From Variovorax sp. YR216 (GTDB lineage Bacteria; Pseudomonadota; Gammaproteobacteria; Burkholderiales; Burkholderiaceae_C), in assembly GCF_900107745.1 (NCBI RefSeq), contig NZ_FNRO01000001.1:1-64000 (forward strand): a stretch of DNA of 64,000 bases. The letters are read 5' to 3'. The notes under the pieces are model-generated. The model did no database searches, was not told the origin of the DNA, and worked only from the letters and a program-made list of their open reading frames with translations. Below are positions 44,760 through 54,800 of the stretch, one piece after another. The position numbers were made by a program, and so were the translations under genes. Every line of letters starts with the position of its first letter. The first letter of the stretch is position 1.

Positions 44760-45734
44760 GTGAATCCAACCATCCTGGTCACGGCGCCCAAGCTTGCGAA
44801 GGCCGGTGTCGATCTGCTGTCGCAGGCGGGCGCGCAGGTCCTCTATCTCTCCGATCCGGACGGCACGGAAGAGGTCGAGCACATCATGGCGACGCAGCCT
44901 GTCGATGCGGTGATCTCGCGCACGGTAGAGCTCTCCGCCCGGGCGATCGCCGCGTGCCCGACGCTCAAGGTCATTTCCAAGCACGGCGTCGGCGTGAGCA
45001 ACATCGATGTCGATGCGGCCACGTCGCGCGGCATCCCGGTGTACGTGACGCCGGGCGCCAACGCGCAATCGGTGGCGGAGATGACACTGGGCCTGATGTT
45101 CGCTGCCGCGCGGCGCATCGGCTGGATGGATGCCGAGCTGCACGCCGGCCGCTGGTCGCGTGCGCAGGATGGCATCGAGCTGCACGGCAAGACGCTCGGG
45201 CTGGTCGGCTTCGGCCAGATCGGCCAGCGCGTCGCCACGGTGTGCCAGGCGCTCGGCATGGAGGTCGTGGCCTTCGATCCGGCCCTGGCGGACGGAGCAA
45301 GCCCCGTCGAAGGCGTGCGGTTGATGCCCACGCTCGACGCCATGCTGCCGGTGGTCGATGTGCTGAGCCTGCATGTGCCGCTGAACAGGCACACGCGCAA
45401 CATGCTCGGCGCGGCGCAGTTCGGCGCGATGCGACGGGGCGCCATTCTCGTGAACACGGCGCGTGGCGAAGTGATCGACGAATCGGCGCTCGTCACCGCG
45501 CTGCAGACCGGCCAGCTTCACGCCGCCGGCCTCGACACCATGGCGGCCGAGCCGTTGCCGGCAGGCAGTTCGCTCGCCGCATTGCCGAACGTCGTGCTGA
45601 CGCCGCATGTGGGTGGCTCCACCCCGGCCGCACTGGCCGGCATGGCCAGCGGGGCTGCGCGCAACGTGCTCGGCTGGCTGCGGGGAACGCCGGTCGATCC
45701 CTCCGCCTGCGTCAACCCGCAGGTCTTTTCCTGA
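44760..45734 (+). CDS. NAD-dependent 2-hydroxyacid dehydrogenase (phosphoglycerate dehydrogenase-like)
   Basis: A 324-residue cytoplasmic enzyme with GTG start 20 bases after the Bug gene. The NAD-binding loop is LGLVGFGQIGQRVA. The catalytic Arg is in NTARGEVIDE, Glu in AAEPLPAG, and the His in TPHVGGSTPAA, all in D-2-hydroxyacid dehydrogenase positions. There is no regulatory ACT domain, so it is not a typical serine-biosynthesis enzyme. With RraA and an FMN oxidase it forms a hydroxyacid pathway; the acid oxidised is not identified. Confidence 0.88.
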   Translation: MNPTILVTAPKLAKAGVDLLSQAGAQVLYLSDPDGTEEVEHIMATQPVDAVISRTVELSARAIAACPTLKVISKHGVGVSNIDVDAATSRGIPVYVTPGANAQSVAEMTLGLMFAAARRIGWMDAELHAGRWSRAQDGIELHGKTLGLVGFGQIGQRVATVCQALGMEVVAFDPALADGASPVEGVRLMPTLDAMLPVVDVLSLHVPLNRHTRNMLGAAQFGAMRRGAILVNTARGEVIDESALVTALQTGQLHAAGLDTMAAEPLPAGSSLAALPNVVLTPHVGGSTPAALAGMASGAARNVLGWLRGTPVDPSACVNPQVFS

Positions 45735-45772
45735 TTCCTTCCATTCCGCATTTCATCGTTTCCGGAGATTCC

Positions 45773-46471
45773 ATGAGCACCGAACCCACCGTCCAATGGC
45801 CCGCCGGCTATCGCATCCATCCGCGCGCCGAAGGGCCGGCGGCCGAGATCGTGGCCGCCTTCCGCGATATCCCGGTCGCGGCGATCGGTGATTCGATGAG
45901 CCGTAATGTCGGCACCGTCGGCCTGCGCCAGTACCACGCGCGGCTCGACACCGTGTTGTGTGGCCCGGCGGTGACGGTGCGCGTGCGTCCGGGCGACAAC
46001 CTGATGATCCACAAGGCGCTGATGATGGTGCAGCCCGGCGATGTGCTCGTGATCGATGGCGGCGGCGATGTGTCGCAGGCGCTCGTCGGCGGCTTGATCC
46101 GCACCACCTGTGTCTTCAAGCGCCTCGGCGGTCTCGTGATCGACGGCGCGGTCCGCGACCTGTGCGAGTGGGCGGAGGACGGCATGCCGATCTTTGCCCG
46201 CGGCCATACGCATCGCGGTCCGAGCAAGGATGGCCCCGGCGAGATCAACATCCCGATCGCCTGCGCCGGCATGGCCGTGCTGCCCGGCGACCTCATCGTC
46301 GGCGATGCCGATGGCGTCATTGCCATCCCCGCTTCGGAATGCGCCGACATCCTCGTGCGCAGCCGTGCACATCTGGTCAAGGAGGCGAAGATCCGCGCCG
46401 ATAACGCGGCAGGCAAATCCGATCCCGAGCGCTTCGACGCGACGCTGCGCGCCAAGGGCCTGCCGGTGTGA
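45773..46471 (+). CDS. RraA-type aldolase/decarboxylase
   Basis: A 232-residue protein; GGAG lies 6 bases before ATG 45773. It has the RraA/HMG-aldolase fold: IPVAAIGDSMSRN, LVIDGAVRDLCEW (with the active Arg-Asp) and VGDADGVIAIPASE. Members either split 4-hydroxy-4-methyl-2-oxoglutarate or decarboxylate oxaloacetate with Mg2+; the RNase-E-inhibitor activity of E. coli RraA is a special case. In this operon an aldolase producing pyruvate from a branched hydroxy-keto acid is the best guess. The stop overlaps the next start as GTGA. Confidence 0.85.
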   Translation: MSTEPTVQWPAGYRIHPRAEGPAAEIVAAFRDIPVAAIGDSMSRNVGTVGLRQYHARLDTVLCGPAVTVRVRPGDNLMIHKALMMVQPGDVLVIDGGGDVSQALVGGLIRTTCVFKRLGGLVIDGAVRDLCEWAEDGMPIFARGHTHRGPSKDGPGEINIPIACAGMAVLPGDLIVGDADGVIAIPASECADILVRSRAHLVKEAKIRADNAAGKSDPERFDATLRAKGLPV

Positions 46472-47724
46472 GCGCAGCCGTGACGCCGGTCTCGACCAGC
46501 CTGGACGACGTCGCCGCACCGAGCTCGTCGGCGCCGAACGCGAACGCGGCGAAGAAGCTGCCGCGCCAACTGCGCTGCGTGCTGTCACTGGATGACTTCG
46601 AGGACGCGGCGCGGCGCTTCCTGCCCAAGCCCATCTTCGCGTACGTGTCCGGCGGTTGCGAGACGAACCGCTCGCTGCGCGCCAATCGCAGCGCATTCGA
46701 AGACTACGCGTGGGTGCCGCGCGTCCTCGTCGACACCGCCGCTCGCACGCTGGCCACACCCTTGCTCGGCCACCGGTACGCGGCGCCGTTCGGCATCGCG
46801 CCGATGGGCATCAGCGCACTGTCGGCCTACCGCGGCGACCTGGTGCAGGCGCAGGCCGCAGCGGCCGCGAATGTGCCGATGATCCTGAGCGGCACCTCGC
46901 TGATCCCGATGGAGGACGTCGCGCGCGCCAATCCGCACGCCTGGTTCCAGGCCTATGTGCCCGGCGAGCCGGAGCGCATCCTGAAGCTGCTGGATCGCGT
47001 GGAGCGCGCCGGTTTCGGCACGCTGGTGGTCACGGTGGACACGCCCGTGTCGGGCAACCGCGAGAACAACATCCGCGCCGGATTCTCGACGCCGCTGCGC
47101 CCGGGCCTGCGGCTGGCGCTGGACGGCATCACGCATCCGGGGTGGCTCTGCAAGACCGCGCTTCGCACGCTGCTCTGGCACGGCATGCCGCACTTCGAGA
47201 ATTCGCAGGCTTCGCGCGGCGCGCCGATCCTTTCGTCCAGCGTGATGCGCGACTTCGGCGCCCGCGACCATCTGAACTGGGAACACCTCGCGCTGATCCG
47301 CAAACGCTGGACGGGGCAACTGGTGGTCAAGGGCATCCTCGATCCGCGCGATGCGCTGCTGGCCCGAGAGCAGGGGGCGGACGGCATCATCGTGTCGAAC
47401 CATGGCGGGCGGCAGCTCGACGGCGCCGCCTCGCCGATGCGCATGCTGCCGAAGGTCGTCGAAGCGCTCGGCGACGGCGACTATCCCGTGATGATCGACA
47501 GCGGCTTTCGTCGCGGCAACGACGTGCTGCTCGCGCTCGCGCTGGGTGCGAAGTTCGTCTTCGTGGGCCGGCCGTTCAACTACGCCGGCGCCGTGGCGGG
47601 CGAGGCCGGCGTGCGGCATGCCATCGATATCCTCGCGTCCGAGATCATGCGCAACATGGCGCTGATCGGTGCGCGCAGCCCGTCAGGCGTCTCGCGCAGC
47701 CAGCTGGTCGAGCAGAAGCCGTGA
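46468..47724 (+). CDS. FMN-dependent alpha-hydroxyacid oxidase/dehydrogenase
   Basis: A 418-residue enzyme with GTG start coupled to the RraA stop. After about 40 poorly conserved residues it has the full family set: YVSGGCETNRSLRANRSAF, APMGISALSAYRGD, AWFQAYVPG (Tyr), VTVDTPVSGNRENN, VVKGILDPRDA (Lys) and IIVSNHGGRQLDGA (His and Arg). These enzymes oxidise L-2-hydroxy acids to 2-oxo acids with FMN and pass electrons to oxygen or quinone. Lactate, mandelate or a larger hydroxyacid are possible. It completes the LysR-flanked operon. A distant relative lies at 57417. Confidence 0.9.
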   Translation: MSAAVTPVSTSLDDVAAPSSSAPNANAAKKLPRQLRCVLSLDDFEDAARRFLPKPIFAYVSGGCETNRSLRANRSAFEDYAWVPRVLVDTAARTLATPLLGHRYAAPFGIAPMGISALSAYRGDLVQAQAAAAANVPMILSGTSLIPMEDVARANPHAWFQAYVPGEPERILKLLDRVERAGFGTLVVTVDTPVSGNRENNIRAGFSTPLRPGLRLALDGITHPGWLCKTALRTLLWHGMPHFENSQASRGAPILSSSVMRDFGARDHLNWEHLALIRKRWTGQLVVKGILDPRDALLAREQGADGIIVSNHGGRQLDGAASPMRMLPKVVEALGDGDYPVMIDSGFRRGNDVLLALALGAKFVFVGRPFNYAGAVAGEAGVRHAIDILASEIMRNMALIGARSPSGVSRSQLVEQKP

Positions 47725-47739
47725 TGGACGGACGTCGAC

Positions 47740-48657
47740 TCAGTTCGCGCCGTTCAGAAACTCCCGCACCAGCTTGACGGTGGCCTTCGGGTTCTCTTCC
47801 ATGATCCAGTGGCCCGATGCGGGCACGATGCCCTCGGTCACGTTGTCCGCGGCGGCGCGCATGACCACCGCCATGGTCGGCCCGAACGACTTCTCGCCGC
47901 CCACGGCCAGGACCGGAACGGTGAGCTTGCCCTGGGCCAGGAACGCCTTGTTGTCGATCGCGTCCTGATCGAAGGCGGCGAACTGCGCGAAGCCCGAATG
48001 CATGGCGCCGGGCAGCGCATAGAGCTTGGCGTAGTGACGGCGCGAGGCTTCGTCGAACTTCTTCGGGTCGGCGGAGAACTCGTTCCAGAACCGGTCCAGG
48101 TAGATCCGCTCGCGGCCTGCCACGAGGCGCTCCATGTCCGGACCGCCGAAGCGGAAGTGCCAGAGCAGCGGGTTCTTCAGGATCTCTTCCCAGGGGCCGA
48201 CGCCGGGAACGGGCGCGTCGATGAGCACGAATCGCCCGACGCGGTCGCGGTACTGCGCGGCGAAGGCAAAGCCGACCATGTTGCCGATGTCGTGGGTGAC
48301 GAGATCGGTCTTGTCGATCTTGAGCTTGTCGAGGACCTGCGCGATGTCGACGGCCTGGTTCTTCTTGTCGAAGCCGCCCGGCGGGTGCGCCGACAGGCCC
48401 ATCCCGCGCAGGTCCGGTACGACGACGGTGTGGTCCTTCATCAGGTCGGCGGCCATCGGTGCCCACATGTCGCCAGTCTCGCCGTACCCATGAATCAGCG
48501 TGACCGCCGGCCCCCTGCCGCCGACACGGACATGCAGCGTGGTGCCGTTGACGGCGAGCTCCTGCGTCTTGAAGCCGGGTGGAAAGGGCTGGACTTGCGC
48601 GTGCGCCGCGCCGGCAACAAGAGAGATCGCGAGCCATCGGAACAGGAACTTGAGCAT
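47740..48657 (-). CDS. Exported alpha/beta hydrolase (epoxide hydrolase-like)
   Basis: A 305-residue protein with a signal peptide ending GAAHAQVQ. The alpha/beta hydrolase fold has the oxyanion HGYGETGDMW, the nucleophile elbow VTHDIGNMVG with Asp as nucleophile, and the late His in ASGHWIMEENP. An Asp nucleophile is typical of epoxide hydrolases and haloalkane/haloacetate dehalogenases. The signal peptide is unusual for that group and puts it in the periplasm. It lies 150 bp downstream of the NRPS gene on the same strand, so it could be co-transcribed, but it is not a thioesterase. Confidence 0.83.
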   Translation of the reverse strand: MLKFLFRWLAISLVAGAAHAQVQPFPPGFKTQELAVNGTTLHVRVGGRGPAVTLIHGYGETGDMWAPMAADLMKDHTVVVPDLRGMGLSAHPPGGFDKKNQAVDIAQVLDKLKIDKTDLVTHDIGNMVGFAFAAQYRDRVGRFVLIDAPVPGVGPWEEILKNPLLWHFRFGGPDMERLVAGRERIYLDRFWNEFSADPKKFDEASRRHYAKLYALPGAMHSGFAQFAAFDQDAIDNKAFLAQGKLTVPVLAVGGEKSFGPTMAVVMRAAADNVTEGIVPASGHWIMEENPKATVKLVREFLNGAN

Positions 48658-48807
48658 GGGCTTTTCCTCGGTGTCGTGGGCAGGTTCGCTTGCGGCGCCG
48701 GGGAGGCAGTCTTCGCTCGGATGGCGAGGCGGCGCAATCGGTCGGGCCGCCAGTGTAGGGGCGTCAGTGACTTTTGGCGACCGCTCCCGCCGGGCATCCG
48801 GCCCTGC

Positions 48808-51800
48808 TCACGGCCGGCTTCTGAAGAGCCGCTTCAGCCAGGAATCTCCGGCGGTCCCGGCCGCCCGGGCCGGCATCTCCGCATCCGACAGCTCGATGCC
48901 ACGGGCCATCTGCGCCAGCGTCTCGTAGATCAGGCGCTGGGTTTCAAGCCGGACCCCCGAGGTGCGCTCGAAGTGGATGATCGTGCGCCCGGCCTTGAGG
49001 GAGTCGCCGCCGAGATCGAAGAAGTTGTCGCGCGGACCGATCTCGTCCACGTCCATGCCCAGCACCTCGGCCCACACGCCGGCGAGCGCAGCCTCGGCAG
49101 GTGTGCGCCCCTCGCGGAGGAAGACTGGGTCGCCGCGCGATTCGGGTTGGGGCGCAGGAAGCGCATGCCGATCGATCTTGCCGTTGGGCAGCAGCGGCAG
49201 TGACTGCAGCGTCACGTAATGCTGAGGCAGCATGTAGTCCGGCAGCCGGCCCCTGAGATGATCCTTGAGGCGCGCGACGTCGATGGCGGTGCCTTCCGTC
49301 GCGATGACGTAGGCCACCAGGCGCACGTCGCCCGGCAGGTCCTCCCTGGCCATCACCAGGCATTGCGAGAGCTCGGGGAGCGCCTGCAACTGGGCTTCGA
49401 TCTCGCCGGGTTCGATGCGGTGGCCGCGCACCTTCACCTGGAAGTCGAGTCGTCCCTGGTGTTCGAGCAGGCCGTCGTGGCGCCATCGGCCACGGTCTCC
49501 GGTCTTGTACAGCCGCGCGCCGGGGGCCGCGCTGAACGGGTCCGGAACGAAGCGCTCGGCCGTCGCCCCGGGCTGGTTGAGGTAGCCCAGCGTCACTCCG
49601 TCGCCGCCGATGAAGATCTCGCCGGCGCAACCGATGGGACAGGGCTGGCCGTGCTCGTCGAGCACGTGCACGCTGGTGTTGGCGATCGGCCTTCCGATCG
49701 AGATCGCCCCCGTTGCTCGCGGCACCTTCCAGCAGGTGGACCACACGGTGGTCTCGGTCGGACCGTACATGTTCCACAGTTCGCCGGTGCGATCGGACAG
49801 GGCCTGCGCCATGTGCTCGCTCAGGCTCTCGCCGCCGATCAGCGCCTTGAAGCCGGGGGCACCGTTCCAGCCTGCGTCGATGAGCATCTGCCAGGTCGCC
49901 GGCGTTGCCTGCATCGCGGTCGCGCCCGACTGTTCGAGCAAGACACGCAGGGCCGCGCCATCGGTGGCCTGCTCGCGGGTGGCGAGCACGACGGTGGCGC
50001 CGACGGACAGCGGCAGCAGCAGCTCGAGCACGGCGATGTCGAAGCTCAACGTGGTCACCGCGACCAGGACGTCCTCCTTGCGCAGGCCGGGTTCGTGCTG
50101 CATCGACAGCAGGAAGTTCACCACCGCCCGGTGCGGCACCGTCACGCCCTTGGGCCTGCCGGTGGATCCGGAGGTGTAGATGACATAGGCCGGGTCCTCC
50201 GGCCGCGCGTCGCGTTCGGCATCCGGCGGCAACGCGGTGTCGGGCGCGGCGTCGTGCCCGGCCTCGTCCAGCAGGAGCATCGGCAGCGACAGCCCGTGCC
50301 AGTGCCCGGACAGGTCGCTGCGGGTCAGCAGGAGCGACAGCCCCGCGTGGCGGGCCATGTCGTGCAGCCGCAGCTGCGGGTAGGAGGGGTCGAGCGGCAC
50401 ATAGGCGGCCCCGGCTTCGAGGACGGCGAGCTGCGCCATCACCATGCCGGGATCGCGTTGCAGGCAGAGGCCGACCCGCTGGCCTCGATGCACGCCGCGC
50501 TGGCGCAGCGCACGCGCGAGCCGATGCACACCCGACCACAGCTGCGCGTAGGTCGTCGCATCGCCTGGATGTTGCAGCAGGGCAATGCCTTCGGTGCCGG
50601 CCTGGCGGGCCAGCAGGTCATTGATCGTGTGGTCGCGCGGGTAGGCGCGTGCGGTCTGGTTCCATGCGGCCAACCTGGCCAGTTCCCGGGGGCTCGAAAG
50701 CGCATGCTCCCGCATCGGCCGGTCCGGCTCGTGGAGGAGGCACTGCAGCACATGCAGGTAGTTGTCCAGCAAGGCCTGCATGGTCGCGGCCGTGAACAAC
50801 TCGGTGGAATAGGTCAGGGAGAGGGCGTGCTCGCCCTCGGTGTCGATGGTGAGCGCCAGGTCGAACTGCGTCGCCCCGAGACCGAGCGGCATGTAGTCGA
50901 CCTCGAGCCCTTCGAATGCCAATGCCGGGCTGGGCGTGTTGAGCACGTTGAACATGACGCGCACCTCGGGGATGCGCCCGCCCTGGCCGTGCTCGCGCAG
51001 ATAGCCGACCAGGTCGTCCAGGGGAACCTCCTGGTGGGTGAAGGCCGACAGGCAGGTTTCGCGCACCTGCTGCAGCAGCTCGCGGAAGCTCTGCCCGGGC
51101 TGCACGACGCAACGCAGCACCAGCGTGTTGATCAACGAGCCGATCACGTCTTCGGCCTCGACGCGGTTGCGGCCGGCGATCGGCGTGCCGACCGCGACAT
51201 CGTCCTGCCCGCAATAGCGCGAGAGCAGCCATTGGAAGGCTGCCAGCAGCGTCATGAAGGGCGACATCCCGTGTTGCGCGCTGAAGTGCTGGATCTGCGC
51301 GAACCAGCCGGCCGAGAAAGCCTGTCGCACGCGCGCGCCCTGGCTGGTGAAGCGCTGCACCGCGGAGGTGTCGACCGGAAGGTTCAGCGGGCTCATGCCT
51401 GCAAGTTGCCGCAGCCAGTAGCGCACTTGCGGCGCGAGTACCCCGTCGTCGAGGTGCTTGCGCTGCCAGTTCGCGTAGTCGATGAAATCGATCGCGCGCG
51501 CAGGCGGCGGGGGCGGCGCCTTTCCATGCACACCCGCGCGATAGATCGCCTGCAGCTCGCGCAGGAGGATGCCCCATGACCAGGCGTCGCCGATGATGTG
51601 GTGCATCACCAGCACGAGCGCATGGTCCTGCTCGCCGAGCTGGATGAGGGCGAAGCGGTGCAGCGGACCCAGGACCAGGTCGAAAGGCTGTGCAGCGATG
51701 TGCCGGGCCTCGCTCTCGAGCTGCGCCTCGCGCGTCGGTTCGGGCCACGCGCGCGCATCCACCTCGATCAGGTTCGCGGCCTGCGGCTGTCCGACGACGG

Positions 51801-54800
51801 CCATGGGCTCGGCACCGGCCAGCTCGAAGGTGGTGCGGAAGGCTTCGTGCCGCGCAACCAGTTCGTCGAGCGCAGCGCGCAGGACGTCACGCCGCAGCGG
51901 GCCACGCAATCGCAGGGCCTCGCGCATGTTGTAGGCCGCGCCGCGCGGGTCCATCTCGTGCAGGGTCCACATGCGCCGCTGCGAGAAGGAAACGAGCGCC
52001 GGCCGCGTGCGCGACACGACGGCGATGGGACTGGTGCCTGCCGCCTCGCCCCCTGCCGATTGGACGAGCAGCGCTCCAACCACCGGGGCCAGCGCCTCGA
52101 TCGTCGGGTGCTCGAACAGGCTGCGAACCGGCAGGTCGACCTTGAAGGTCGCGCTGATCCTGGAGGCGATCTGGGTCGCGAGCAGCGAATGCCCGCCCAG
52201 GTCGAAGAAGTTGTTCCGCACCCCGAATCCGGACCTGCCCAGCACGGCTTGCCATGTCTCCAGCAGCACGGATTCGATCGGCGAGCGCGGGCCGAGCCGG
52301 TTGGAAACGGTCGCGCCGGGGTCGGGTTGCGGAAGGCGGCGCCGGTCGATCTTGCCGCTGGGCAGCTGCGGCAGCGCGGGCAAGGACACGAACGCGGCCG
52401 GCATCATGTAGTTGGGCAGACGTGCCTTGAGTTCGGCGCGCAACGCGTCGGCGTCCACATCCGCTTCGGTCTCGCCCACGACGTAGGCGACCAGCTCCTT
52501 GTGCCCCGGCAGGTCCTCGCGCAGCAGCACGGCGGCCGCACGCACGCCAGGGCAGCCGAGGATGCCGGCCTCGACCTCGCCCAGTTCGATGCGGAAGCCC
52601 CGCAGCTTGACCTGGTGGTCGTTGCGTCCGATGAATTCGACAACGCCGTCGTTCAGCCACCGGGCCAGATCGCCGGTGCAGTACATGCGCTCGCCGGGCC
52701 GGAAGGGATTCGGCACGAACTTCTCGGCGCTCTGCGCCGGCCGGTTGAGATAGCCGCGGCCGACGCCCACGCCACCCACGTAGAGTTCGCCCGCGACATT
52801 GACCGGCTGCGGCTGGAGCCAGGCATCCAGCACGTAGAGCTGCGCATTGGCGATGGGGCGGCCGATGGGCACGATGCGGCGTTCCGGCAGCCGATCGCCC
52901 AACTCGTACCAGGCGCTGTCCACCGTGGCCTCGCTGGGTCCGTAGAAGTTACCGAGCGTGACGCCGGGCAGCCTCGTGCGAAACGCGCGGGCCAGCGCAC
53001 TGTCCAGCGCTTCGCCGCCACTCAGCACATAGCGCAGGCGAGTGGGGCGATGCATCGCCGGCTCGTCGAGGATCATGCGCATCTCCGATGGCACGAACTG
53101 GACGACGGTGATGCCGTGTTCGCGAATGGCCTGGGCCAGCAAGGGCATGTCACGGTGCGCGTCGGGTTGCGCGAGAACCAGCTCTGCGCCCGAACTCAGG
53201 GTCGAGAGGAACTCCCAGAGCGATGCGTCGAAGCTGAGCGAAGTCTTCTGCAGCACGCGGTCTTCCGGGGTGAGCCGCAGCACGTCGTTCATCCAGAGCA
53301 CGTGATTGCAAAGGCCCCTGTGCGTCAGTTGCGCGGCCTTGGGCGCCCCGGTCGAACCGGAGGTGTAGACGAGGTAGGCGAGATGCTCGGGCCGGCTGAG
53401 TTCTTCGAGCGCAGTGAGCGGCTCGCGCGGCATCTCGCCGCCGTCCGCCTGCACTTCGAGGATCTCGAGCGTCGGCAGCGCATCGAGTTTCCGCAGGATC
53501 TCGCCGAAGGGGGCCTCCGCGAGCACGAGCACGGGCGCGGCATCGGCGAGCATTGCGCGCAGCCGGTCGGGCGGATGGTCCGGATCGAGCGGCAACAGCG
53601 TCCCGCCGGCCTCGAAGATGGCGAGCAGTCCGACCACCAGGCGGAAGCTGCGTTTCATGCAAAGGCCGACCACGGCGCCCGGTCCCACGCCCTTGCGCCG
53701 CAGCCGTCGGGCGAGCTGCTGCGACAACGCGTCGAGCTGGGCGAAGCTCATGGTGTCCTGCCCGAAGCGCAGCGCGATCGCTTGCGGCGTCCGGAGCGCC
53801 TGGTCGCGAACATGCAAGTGCACCGGCCGGTCGTTGGCGTACGGGCGGTCGCTGTCGTTCCATTCGACGAGCAGCCGCTGCCGCTCGGCCTCGTCCAGCA
53901 ACGGCAGCCGGACCACCGGGCGTTCCGGTTCCGCCACCATGGCCGCCAGAAGCCGGCGGAAATGCGTCGCCATGCGCGCGATGGTCTGTGCATCGAACAG
54001 GTCGGTGCGGTATTCGATCTCGGCTTCGAGGGATGCTCCGGTCTCGATCACGTTCAGCGACAGGTCGAACTTGGCGCTTTGCGATGGCACGGCCAGCCGC
54101 TCGCTGTGCAGGCCCTCGAGCTGGAGGACACGGTGGCCGAAGTTCTCCAGCGCGAAGGACACCTGGTAGAGAGGGTTGCGGCTCGCGTCGCGCAGGGGTC
54201 GGAGTTCGCTGACCAACTGGTCGAAGGGCATCGCCTGATGCGTCAGCGCTTCCAGCGTCGCCTCGCGGCTGCGCCGCACCAGGTCGACGTAGGAGGCCTC
54301 TGCGCTGAATTCGGCCCGAAGGACCAGCGTGTTGACGAAGAAGCCGACCACGTCGCGCGCACGCGGGTCGTCTCGTCCTGCGAGCGGTACGCCGACGGCA
54401 ATGTCGTTCTGGCCCGTGTAGCGCGCGAGCAGCGACTGAAACGCCGCGAGCAGGGCCATGAAGAGCGTGGCGTCCTGCCGCGTTGCAAAGGCGCGCACCG
54501 CGGCCGTGAGCTCTGCGTCGATGCTGAACGCGAGGGCCCGGCCCGCCGAACCGGCCTGCGGCGGATGCGGCCTGTCGGTAGGAAGTCGCAGGGTTTGCAG
54601 GTCGTGCAGCTTCTTGCGCCAGTAGTCCAGCGCAGCGGCCATCGCGCCGGATTCGTATCGCTCGCGCTGCTGTCGTGCATGCTCGCGCAAGTCGAGGCCC
54701 GGTTCGGGCAGCGTCGGCGTTGCATCGCTTCTGGCGTAGAGCTGGCCGAGTTCGCGATGGATGATGCTCATCGACCAGCCGTCCGCGACGATGTGATGGA

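Noticed and set aside
47740..48657. The alpha/beta hydrolase as the missing NRPS thioesterase
   Set aside because: It has a signal peptide and an Asp nucleophile (THDIGNM) rather than the Ser of type I or II thioesterases, so release of carrier-bound peptide in the cytoplasm is unlikely.
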